5,155 nucleotides of DNA. Source: Actinomycetota bacterium (GTDB lineage Bacteria > Actinomycetota > Actinomycetes > S36-B12). How positions within the stretch are numbered: position 1 is the first letter of the stretch; each line of letters opens with the position of its first letter. A program made the position numbers and the translations under genes. Positions 1 to 5,155 of the stretch are shown in pieces. The notes below the pieces were generated by a model. That model was not told the origin of the DNA. It saw only the letters and a program-made list of their open reading frames with translations, and ran no database searches. The stretch covers positions 5,249 through 10,403 of the forward strand of contig JAPLBU010000163.1 in NCBI GenBank assembly GCA_026392575.1. The letters run 5' to 3'.

Positions 1-1071
1 ATCGAAGGCGACGTCCTCGTTGCCGGTCGCCTTCAGGGCCTCGAGCAGTCGCCGGCTCACACCCAATTGGGTTGCGGTGACGGCGCCCTCGCGGGACTGG
101 CGTTGGCGCACCTCGGTGCGGGTACGGGCAACCTTCGCCACCATAAGCACGCCGAGGACGAAGCCGAGCAGCGCGACGACGGCGAGAAGTGGTGCGAAGA
201 TGAACATCACCACGAGGTAGAAGGCACCCGTGATCTGTGCGAGCAGGGCCGCTGTGAACCGACCGGACAGCACATCCGCCATCTGCTCGTTCAACTTCAC
301 GCGGTAGGCGAGCGTGGTCGCATCACGTTGGCTGTAGAACCACGCTGGCATCCGGATGAGGTGCCAGACGAAGTAGGCCGCGTTCAAGGTGACGGTGCCG
401 GTCAGCAACCGGCGCAGCCCGAACAGCTGCAGGGCAGTGAGGATGACGGTGAAGGCGAGCGCCACCGTCAGTCCGATCATGATTCCGCGCACCCCAGACG
501 TGTCACCTCCGCTCAGGTAGCCATCGACGAAGAGCCGCATGAAGCCGGGGGCTGCCACACCGGGGATGATCAGGGCGAGCCCAGCGATGACGACGTAGGC
601 GATGCCGGCCTTGGTGCGCGCGGCTCGCGATGCCAGCAACGACACCATTCCCGGCACCCGCGGACCAGGACGGAAGCCCGGGCCCGGCGTGATGGCCAGC
701 ACGCGCGGCCCGAGCAGGTTCCCGATCGACGCGGCCGACACCTCCACGCGGCCGTCGATCGGGTCGACGATGCCCCAGGCATCACCCCGGTGCCGGTCGA
801 TGACCGCAATATGCGCCGTGCCCCAGCTGGCGATCAGGGGAAGTGACTCGGACGCCAGCACCTCAGGGCTGCCCTCGCGAACATCGGCGATGAAGCCATA
901 GGTCTCCGCTGCGCGAGCCAGCACATCGAGGTCAGTGCCATCGCGACCGACTCCGCACACCATGCGGAGTTCCTCCTGCCCGACCGCCAGACCATGCGAG
1001 GCGAGCACCATGCCGAGGCAGGTGACTCCCGTCTCGTTCTCGCCCTGGGCCAGCCGAACCTCAACGGACAT
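1..1071 (-). CDS. NHLM-type peptide-export ABC transporter with C39-like peptidase domain (N-terminal part, cut by left edge)
   Basis: Inner-membrane exporter of leader-bearing peptides (RiPP/bacteriocin type), expected to dock, possibly process, and pump its substrate with the adjacent fusion protein. The 357 visible residues run from ATG at 1071 off the left edge. Residues 1-128 resemble a C39 peptidase domain: ETGVTCLGMVLASHG (13-27), AHIAVID (86-92) and VDPIDGR (102-108). ITPGPGFRPG (127-136) is the linker typical of NHLM transporters. Residues 157-357 are an ABC type-1 membrane domain with helices near 157-177, 197-216 and 276-313, ending in an LLEALKATGNE stretch. The ATPase domain must lie outside the window. 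The catalytic Cys position (residue 14, before Gly15) is Thr, encoded ACG; Cys18 is the secondary Cys of the CGPACLAM-type motif. His87 and Asp103 are retained, so proteolysis is doubtful. The start overlaps the upstream gene's stop, and no purine-rich ribosome site is seen. Confidence 0.9.
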   Translation of the reverse strand, partial: MSVEVRLAQGENETGVTCLGMVLASHGLAVGQEELRMVCGVGRDGTDLDVLARAAETYGFIADVREGSPEVLASESLPLIASWGTAHIAVIDRHRGDAWGIVDPIDGRVEVSAASIGNLLGPRVLAITPGPGFRPGPRVPGMVSLLASRAARTKAGIAYVVIAGLALIIPGVAAPGFMRLFVDGYLSGGDTSGVRGIMIGLTVALAFTVILTALQLFGLRRLLTGTVTLNAAYFVWHLIRMPAWFYSQRDATTLAYRVKLNEQMADVLSGRFTAALLAQITGAFYLVVMFIFAPLLAVVALLGFVLGVLMVAKVARTRTEVRQRQSREGAVTATQLGVSRRLLEALKATGNEDVAFD

Positions 1072-1073
1072 CA
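1069..1073 (-). other. TGATG stop-start overlap (translational coupling)
   Basis: On the minus strand the TGA stop of the fusion-protein gene and the ATG of the ABC transporter share the base at 1071. No Shine-Dalgarno-like run precedes this ATG; the upstream stretch reads CTCCTCGGCATC. Coupled re-initiation is therefore the likely way the transporter is translated, which fixes its start and implies a fixed ratio of the two subunits. Confidence 0.85.
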
Positions 1074-1865
1074 GATGCCGAGGAGGGTCGACAACGGTGT
1101 CGTACTGCCGAGGACGATGCTGCCGCTCCATGGGGTTCCGGCGAGGGGTGTGAACGGCGGGCCGGTGCCGACCGTCCAGGCGAAGCCCGATGGGTTGGTG
1201 GGATCCGGCTCCAACCGGATCCGCACTTCGACCACCGGCTCACCGATGTCCGACGACGAATCGAACCCGGAGATGCTGCCCTCGAGCTGAGCCACCCGCG
1301 CATCGCTCATCGGCGAGGCACCTACCGACATCACGGTCCCGGTCAAGTAGCCGAAATCACCGACGGGAACAGAGTCAGGCGCGATTCGGGCCAGCTGGCC
1401 GACCTTGACATCCCCGACCGTCGAAACCGGCATCAAGGCGATCGCCTCGAGCGCCTCGCCGTTGTTCTGCAATGTGCCGACCGTGTCACCGACATTGACG
1501 AAGTCACCGACCTGCGTGGAGATCTCGATGATGACGCCCGTGACCGGCGAGAGCACACGCAGCGACCGACCGGCATCATCCTTGACCACCGCGATGGTGT
1601 TGCCCGCCTGCACGGTCTCGCCGACGCCCACGTAGACATCGGTCACGGTCCCGTCGAGCGACGTGCCGATGTTGACCGGGCCGCCCTGCGTCGAGATGAT
1701 CCCCGTCGCGAGAACCGTCTTCGGCGCTCGTGCCAGCGCGGCCCAGGCGAGCACCCCGAACAGCAGAGTGACCACCGCGATCAGCATGATCCACGTGCGC
1801 GGCCGTGCGAACTGGGCGATCTGGTTGAGCCGCACCATCGGCGAGACTGCCGGCTCCTGTTCCAC
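1071..1865 (-). CDS. NHLM-type secretion system membrane fusion protein (HlyD family, short form)
   Basis: Periplasmic-adaptor-like partner of the peptide exporter encoded directly downstream. The 264-residue protein has a short cytoplasmic N-terminus, one membrane helix (about 25-46), then a biotinyl/lipoyl-like barrel built from two directly joined halves (about 71-97 and 104-133, with paired VGETVQAG and VGDFVNVGD turns). There is no long coiled-coil hairpin between the halves, unlike classical HlyD, which fits a Gram-positive cell without a TolC channel. A beta-barrel region (about 140-250) follows, containing the motif YLTGTVMSVGASP and a C-terminal block SGFAWTVGTGPP...LAGTPWSGSIVLGSTTPLSTLL that matches the NHLM secretion-protein subfamily. 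The start is GTG at 1865, supported by a weak AGGG eight bases upstream; an in-frame ATG at residue 10 is the alternative. It overlaps the transporter gene by one base and probably shares its transcript. Confidence 0.9.
   Translation of the reverse strand: MEQEPAVSPMVRLNQIAQFARPRTWIMLIAVVTLLFGVLAWAALARAPKTVLATGIISTQGGPVNIGTSLDGTVTDVYVGVGETVQAGNTIAVVKDDAGRSLRVLSPVTGVIIEISTQVGDFVNVGDTVGTLQNNGEALEAIALMPVSTVGDVKVGQLARIAPDSVPVGDFGYLTGTVMSVGASPMSDARVAQLEGSISGFDSSSDIGEPVVEVRIRLEPDPTNPSGFAWTVGTGPPFTPLAGTPWSGSIVLGSTTPLSTLLGI
1201..1222. repeat. Perfect 8-bp inverted repeat with 6-nt loop inside the fusion-protein gene
   Basis: GGATCCGG (1201-1208) and CCGGATCC (1215-1222) flank CTCCAA. In the minus-strand mRNA this would form a compact GC-rich hairpin within the codons for RIRLEPDP near residues 215-222. 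It may be a chance product of GC-rich codon use. It lies about 130 bases before the stop codon, so it could affect mRNA stability or ribosome passage ahead of the coupled gene. Confidence 0.5.
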
Positions 1866-1873
1866 GCGGATGA

Positions 1874-1878
1874 CCCTA
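1874..1878 (-). promoter_or_regulatory. Weak Shine-Dalgarno site for the fusion-protein gene
   Basis: TAGGG on the minus strand lies eight bases before the GTG at 1865, a normal spacing, and favours this GTG over the internal ATG at 1838. The 45-bp gap (1866-1910) between the reductase's native stop and this start has short GC-rich repeats. It shows no convincing promoter or T-tailed terminator, so read-through from the reductase gene is plausible. Confidence 0.45.
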
Positions 1879-1910
1879 GCCGTCCGGTGGACCGGCCGTC
1901 GGCCGAGCGG

Positions 1911-2033
1911 CTAGAAGGCGAACGCCTCGTGGTGGATCCGTCGGTCGGCGATGCCCAGCCCGTCCAGTGCGCTCAGTACCAACGATGCGAAGGGGCCGGG
2001 GCCGCATAGGTAGACGTCGGCCTCGCTGATCGT
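1911..2033 (-). other. Out-of-frame C-terminal remnant of the reductase NAD-binding domain
   Basis: Reading ACG at 2033 to the TAG at 1913-1911 gives 40 residues: TISEADVYLCGPGPF..., then LSALDGLGIADRRIHHEAFAF. This is the classic final segment of ferredoxin-NADP reductase-like modules, with the CGPG motif that contacts the nicotinamide and the aromatic end. It sits one frame away from the main body and starts right after the LALRAE segment. No start or ribosome site of its own is visible, so it is a detached gene end and not an independent gene. Confidence 0.85.
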
Positions 2034-3298
2034 TCGGCCCGCAGGGCGAGGTCCTCCTCCGCGCGCACCCGATAGATCAGCGTCACATCGGCGTGGTCAG
2101 GGAGGTCGTCCATCATCGCCCGGATCGGCGTGATGCCGACGCCCGCGGCCACGCAGACGACCGTGTTCGAGTGCCGCTTGTCCGCTGTGAAGACACCGTA
2201 CGGGCCCTCCGCGAAAACGCGCGTCCCCCGCTTCAGGCGTGCCAGCGAGCTGGAGTGGTCGCCGAGTGCCTTGACAGTGATGCGCAGGCAGTCAGGGTTG
2301 TGCCCTGCAGAGATTGAATAGGGGTGGGCCTGCCACCAGTGGTCGCGCGTGATGAAGCGCCACGCGTAGAACTGGCCACCCTTGACGTGCATCTTCGCGA
2401 GGCCGCGGCCGCGCATGTAGACGGATACGACGCCGGGTGCCTCTTCGACCACGTCGTCCACCACGAGACCAAGGCGCATCGACTGCACGATGGGAACCAG
2501 GAACCGGAAGCCCAGGACCGTGCCGAACACCACGACGTAGAGCGCCATCCAGGCCGTCCCGATCAGCGGGTAGTCCGTGAACATCGGGCCGAAGGCGACC
2601 GCGTGCCCGTAGGCGAGTGCGATCGCAACGTAGAAGTACATGTGCGACACATGCCACGACTCGTACTTCATCTTGCGGCGCACCCGACGCGAAGATGACA
2701 GGCCCAGGGCCATCATTATGATGAACGACGCCAGCGCCGGCATCATCCACTCGTAGTCGAGGACCATGGTGACGAACTCCGTCACCGGACCGACTCCTGC
2801 AGCAGCGGCCCAGCCCAGAGTCGACAGCACGACATGGGCGAGGATCAGCAGCAGTGCCGCCGGGCCGACCGTGCGATGCCACACCAGCATGCGGTCGTGG
2901 CCGACCTCGCGCTCGAGCCAGGGCATCCGGGAGGACAGGAGGATGGCGATCAGGGCGAGATAGGTGCCGAGCATCGCTGTGACGGACCCGCCGAGGATGA
3001 ACCAGCCGCCCACATCGACCCGGCCCTCCCACGTGACCATGACGGCAGCCGCGACCGCGGCCCCCGCCCCGAGGCCCGCGACCAACGCGGCGAGGTCTGC
3101 GCGATAACGGCTGCGGCCCTTCGCGGGGTGGCGGTAGATCGGATCGTCGGCGCTGCCGAGGTGTGCCAGTCGATCGGCCTGTCGCCGATCGACTGTTATC
3201 CGGCCACCAGGCTCGAACAGCACCGTGTCCGGCACGGGGTTCGCAACGCGGGCATCGCGCCGGCCGACCAGGAATACGGGCGAGCTATCCAGTGACAT
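1911..3298 (-). pseudogene. Ferric-reductase-like flavohaem oxidoreductase (ferredoxin reductase family), frameshifted with internal deletion
   Basis: This membrane oxidoreductase family passes electrons from NAD(P)H via FAD and b-type haem across the membrane. From ATG at 3298 the frame reads 441 residues to a stop at 1973. About six membrane helices lie between residues 67 and 270. Likely bis-His haem ligands are His141 (in WHRTVG) with His155, and His219 (or His216) with His232. The FAD-binding domain carries HPYSIS (325-330) and GPYG (365-368), and the nucleotide domain carries VAAGVGITPIRAMM (383-396). After LALRAE (417-422) homology stops and an unrelated tail follows. The true C-terminus, with DVYLCGPGPF and HHEAFAF, lies in another frame and ends at 1911. 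Judged from family architecture, roughly 35 residues between these parts are missing, so this is a deletion with a frame change. The frame is open up to 3442, but that would overlap the divergent gene, so ATG 3298 is preferred; it lacks a clear ribosome site. Confidence 0.82.
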
Positions 3299-3302
3299 GT
3301 CT

Positions 3303-3341
3303 TGGGTATCGGCCCGATCGCCAACGCCCGGCCGATACCCA
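3303..3341. promoter_or_regulatory. Perfect 12-bp inverted repeat in the divergent intergenic region (candidate operator or 5' hairpin)
   Basis: TGGGTATCGGCC (3303-3314) and GGCCGATACCCA (3330-3341) are exact reverse complements around a 15-base spacer. The left arm also overlaps a nested palindrome, ATCGGCCCGAT (3308-3318). The repeat lies between the divergent starts of the reductase (3298) and the FMN-binding protein (3384), the region that must contain both promoters. It begins four bases upstream of the reductase ATG, so it would bury that gene's translation start if transcribed. Arm centres are about 27 bp apart. I could not assign convincing -10/-35 boxes on either strand. Binding of a dimeric repressor is an inference. 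Confidence 0.6.
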
Positions 3342-3367
3342 CCGTGAGCAAGCGGTATTCGGAGAGC

Positions 3368-3374
3368 GGAAGGG
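3368..3374 (+). promoter_or_regulatory. Shine-Dalgarno site for the FMN-binding protein gene
   Basis: GGAAGGG lies nine bases upstream of the ATG at 3384. It is the best ribosome site in the window and fixes this start. Confidence 0.7.
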
Positions 3375-3383
3375 TCAGGCACG

Positions 3384-3914
3384 ATGAGGCGCGCAATTCT
3401 GGTGACGGCAGGCACGGCAGCGGGATTGGCCGCCGTCCTCACCTACACCCCCCGGCCGGCCGAGTCCGCCGCCCTTCCCATCGCGCTGCCGGCAGCGCCC
3501 GCTGCGCCCTCGGCGGCTGCGGCTCCAGCCACACCCGTGGACGCCACCGCCGATGCGCCTGCCTCCGTTCCGACGCCCGCACCCACACCCACACCCACGG
3601 TCGCGAGTGCCCAGAGTTACGTCGGCCCCGTCATCGAGACGGCCTTCGGCCCCGTACAGGTCGAGGTGACCGTCGAGGGCGGGACAATCACCGCGGCGAA
3701 CGCGTTGCAGGTCCCAAGCGCCGATCCCAAGTCGATCAAGATCGGAAGGAAGGCGATCCCGCAGCTCCAGCAGGAGACTCTCGTCGCGCAGTCCGCGGAT
3801 GTCGCCGTGGTTTCCGGGGCGTCCTACACATCGGACGGCTGGAAGCAGTCGCTCGCTGGCGCACTGAGCCAACTACCCGCTGATTCCGCATCGAGCATCG
3901 TCGCCAGCTCATAA
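3384..3914 (+). CDS. Membrane-anchored or secreted FMN-binding domain protein
   Basis: Extracytoplasmic carrier of a covalently attached FMN, expected to receive electrons from the ferric-reductase-like protein encoded divergently. The 176-residue product has a basic N-terminus (MRR) and a hydrophobic segment (about 4-21) serving as signal peptide or anchor. There is no lipobox Cys. An Ala/Pro/Thr-rich flexible linker (about 24-75, ending in PTPAPTPTPT) follows, and then a compact FMN-binding domain (about 77-163). The flavinylation motif is SGAS at 144-147, followed by YTSDGW; Ser147 is the expected acceptor of FMN through a phosphoester bond. Attachment needs an ApbE-type FAD:protein FMN transferase, which is not in this window. 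Domain size and motif placement near the C-terminus fit the family, so the gene looks intact. It ends nine bases before the stop of the convergent glycosidase gene. Confidence 0.88.
   Translation: MRRAILVTAGTAAGLAAVLTYTPRPAESAALPIALPAAPAAPSAAAAPATPVDATADAPASVPTPAPTPTPTVASAQSYVGPVIETAFGPVQVEVTVEGGTITAANALQVPSADPKSIKIGRKAIPQLQQETLVAQSADVAVVSGASYTSDGWKQSLAGALSQLPADSASSIVASS
3581..3598 (+). repeat. Three tandem ACCCAC hexamers encoding a Pro-Thr linker
   Basis: Three exact copies of the hexamer ACCCAC encode the alternating Pro-Thr stretch at residues 67-72 of the FMN-binding protein. Such a short in-frame repeat can gain or lose units by slippage without breaking the gene, changing only the length of the linker between membrane and flavin domain. 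Confidence 0.75.
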
Positions 3915-3923
3915 CCGACGCAC

Positions 3924-5155
3924 TCACGACAGCAGGATCGGGTCGCCTCCCACGGCGATCGTGCCCGCCACCGGCGTGGTCGCACCCTGGAAGGCCGTCG
4001 CCTGCGTGAACCCCGCCGGCACCTTCAGCGATCCAGCCGAGGCATCGTCGGTGTAGGCGATGGAGAACGGCACGCCACCACGATCGAAGTTGCACAGCAC
4101 CACAGCGGCTTCCGATGAACACCCGCTGAATCGCGCCCCCTCGACCCAGCCGCGAAGAGCGATGTACGCACGGGTCGACAGGTAGCTGTTCCACATCTGG
4201 ATGCCGAGGAGTCGGTACTCCGCTGTCCACGCATACCAGTAGCTGCGCGCGATGCCGTAGCGCAGCGAGTCGAGGTACGTGCGGGAGACGTAGCCGGGGA
4301 TCTCCGCATCCGGGATGGTGCGTGCGGCCTGGCCGCTGCCCGGGTTGGTGATGCCGTAGTTGATCTCCGTCTCCCAGATGGGCTTCGCCGGGGCCTTGGC
4401 GATGCGCAGTGCCGTCTTCATCATGCCGAGCAGATACGAGCGGTCCTTCGTCGTGCCCGCCGCCGTCGGATACAGGTGCACGGAGTAGGCGTCGACCGGC
4501 CAGTTCAGAGCGCCCAGGGCCGCCAGGTATTCGGGGTAGAACTCGGTGAAGCCCTTGACCCAGCGCGATCCAGTCGAGGCGGCGACTACCACGGCGCCCG
4601 GCTGTGCAGCCTTGATGATCGGGTAGGCACGGGCGGTCAGGTCGGCCAGCAACTCCGGGGTCCCACGCCAGAACTCCGAGATGTTGCCCTCGTTCCAGAT
4701 CTGGTACGCCCCGATCCGGCCGCCATAGCGGGCAAGAACTGCGCGGATGTACTGCTCGAAGTAGGCGGGGTCAGTCATCGGCATCGACGAGCCCGGACCG
4801 GCGAACTCGTTGCCCGGCGCGGGGCCCACGGCCGCCCACGACGGCGTACCGCCGAGGACGAGCAGCACCTGCTGCCCGGCGCGTTCCGCCTGCGCGACCT
4901 GACGATCGAGGGCTTCCCACGTGTACACGCCGCGCGCCTTCTCGATCTGGTTCCACGAAGTCGAGGTGTCCCACAGTCGGACGGTCCCGGCACCCTCGGG
5001 CGCGCCCTGAACCGGATGGTTGCCGAACAGCGTCCCACTGACGATGATGCCCGCATCGGGGATGTCGGCGTCGTCAGGCAGGGTCGGTCGGTATGGGTTC
5101 GCGATGCGCAGCCCGGTCATCCGCTCGACCGGCTTGAGGCCCTTGCCCGTCACCG
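3924..5155 (-). CDS. Clan GH-A glycoside hydrolase, GH39/PslG-like (N-terminus cut by right edge)
   Basis: Retaining glycosidase with a TIM-barrel fold; the substrate is unknown, with an exopolysaccharide or plant/cell-wall beta-glycan most likely from the family. About 410 residues are visible. Counting from the GTG at 5153, barrel motifs appear in order: TVRLWDTSTSWNQIEKARGVYTW (57-79), VLLVLGGTPSWA (96-107), YQIWNEGN (150-157) with acid/base Glu155, YSVHLYP (223-229), and IWETEINYG (259-267) with nucleophile Glu263. A small C-terminal beta domain (about 340-409) contains Cys345 and Cys354, close enough to form a disulfide in an exported protein. The frame is open to the window edge and starts directly in barrel-like sequence without a signal peptide. 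The edge GTG and the ATG at 5120 are therefore doubtful starts, and the true start probably lies beyond 5155. The GH39 label is less certain than clan GH-A. Confidence 0.85.
   Translation of the reverse strand, partial: VTGKGLKPVERMTGLRIANPYRPTLPDDADIPDAGIIVSGTLFGNHPVQGAPEGAGTVRLWDTSTSWNQIEKARGVYTWEALDRQVAQAERAGQQVLLVLGGTPSWAAVGPAPGNEFAGPGSSMPMTDPAYFEQYIRAVLARYGGRIGAYQIWNEGNISEFWRGTPELLADLTARAYPIIKAAQPGAVVVAASTGSRWVKGFTEFYPEYLAALGALNWPVDAYSVHLYPTAAGTTKDRSYLLGMMKTALRIAKAPAKPIWETEINYGITNPGSGQAARTIPDAEIPGYVSRTYLDSLRYGIARSYWYAWTAEYRLLGIQMWNSYLSTRAYIALRGWVEGARFSGCSSEAAVVLCNFDRGGVPFSIAYTDDASAGSLKVPAGFTQATAFQGATTPVAGTIAVGGDPILLS

Noticed and set aside
67..846. Plus-strand open frame of 259 codons rich in His, Arg, Asp and Glu
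   Set aside because: It lies antisense to the ABC transporter, whose protein shows clear family motifs in the same bases. Its composition is the low-complexity kind expected from a GC-rich antisense frame, and it has no recognisable domain.
1866..1910. Promoter or terminator hairpin from short GC-rich repeats (CCGGT-GG-ACCGG)
   Set aside because: The two-base loop is too small for a stable hairpin, no T-tract follows, and no promoter boxes are recognisable.
1973..2060. Programmed ribosomal frameshift joining the reductase body to its C-terminus
   Set aside because: A frameshift alone would not restore the roughly 35 missing residues of the nucleotide-binding fold, and I see no clear slippery heptamer. 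Deletion or assembly error explains the break better.
2292..3032. Minus-strand open frame of 246 codons inside the reductase
   Set aside because: It is an alternative frame of the reductase gene, with Arg/Gly/Pro-rich noise and no domain. The in-frame reading has haem, FAD and nucleotide motifs.
3299..3442. Upstream start for the reductase (frame open to 3442)
   Set aside because: That start would overlap the divergent FMN gene and cross the inverted repeat. The extra residues look non-homologous, so ATG 3298 is more likely.
3302..3883. Plus-strand open frame overlapping the FMN-binding gene in another frame
   Set aside because: It is Arg-rich without domain features. The overlapping frame at 3384 has a ribosome site, a signal-like segment and the FMN motif.
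3915..3923. Terminator between the convergent FMN-binding and glycosidase genes
   Set aside because: Only nine bases separate the stop codons, and neither a GC-rich hairpin nor a T-run is visible there.

Overview
The window is high-GC DNA with GTG starts and long antisense open frames. It carries an actinobacterial-style ferric-reductase-like/FMN-binding gene pair, so an actinomycete is likely, possibly of the Microbacteriaceae type. The lineage is an inference, because no rRNA or other phylogenetic marker is present.

Layout. On the minus strand, positions 1-1865 hold two translationally coupled genes of an NHLM-type peptide (RiPP/bacteriocin) export system: a short membrane fusion protein (1071-1865) followed by the N-terminal 357 residues of an ABC exporter with a C39-like peptidase domain (1-1071, running off the left edge). 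Also on the minus strand, 45 bp upstream of the fusion-protein gene, is a ferric-reductase-like flavohaem oxidoreductase (1911-3298). Its NAD-binding domain is broken by an internal deletion plus frameshift near position 2033. The genuine family C-terminus survives in the other frame and ends at 1911. Divergent from it on the plus strand is a membrane-anchored FMN-binding-domain protein (3384-3914). The intergenic space between these two contains a perfect 12-bp inverted repeat. The right end holds a clan GH-A glycoside hydrolase, GH39/PslG-like, on the minus strand (3924-5155). It converges tail-to-tail with the FMN gene with 9 bp between stop codons and is cut at its N-terminus by the window edge.

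How the genes fit together. The reductase and FMN-binding protein form a typical pair for moving electrons from cytosolic NAD(P)H through FAD and haem across the membrane to a covalently bound extracytoplasmic flavin. The lesion in the reductase would disable this route unless it is an assembly error. The fusion protein and ABC transporter should form an export complex for leader-bearing peptides, but no precursor peptide or modification enzyme is visible here. The exporter's peptidase domain has Thr where the catalytic Cys should be, although the His and Asp positions are kept. It may therefore dock a leader rather than cut it. Whether the redox pair and the export genes belong to one functional locus is open; only shared orientation and close spacing suggest it.
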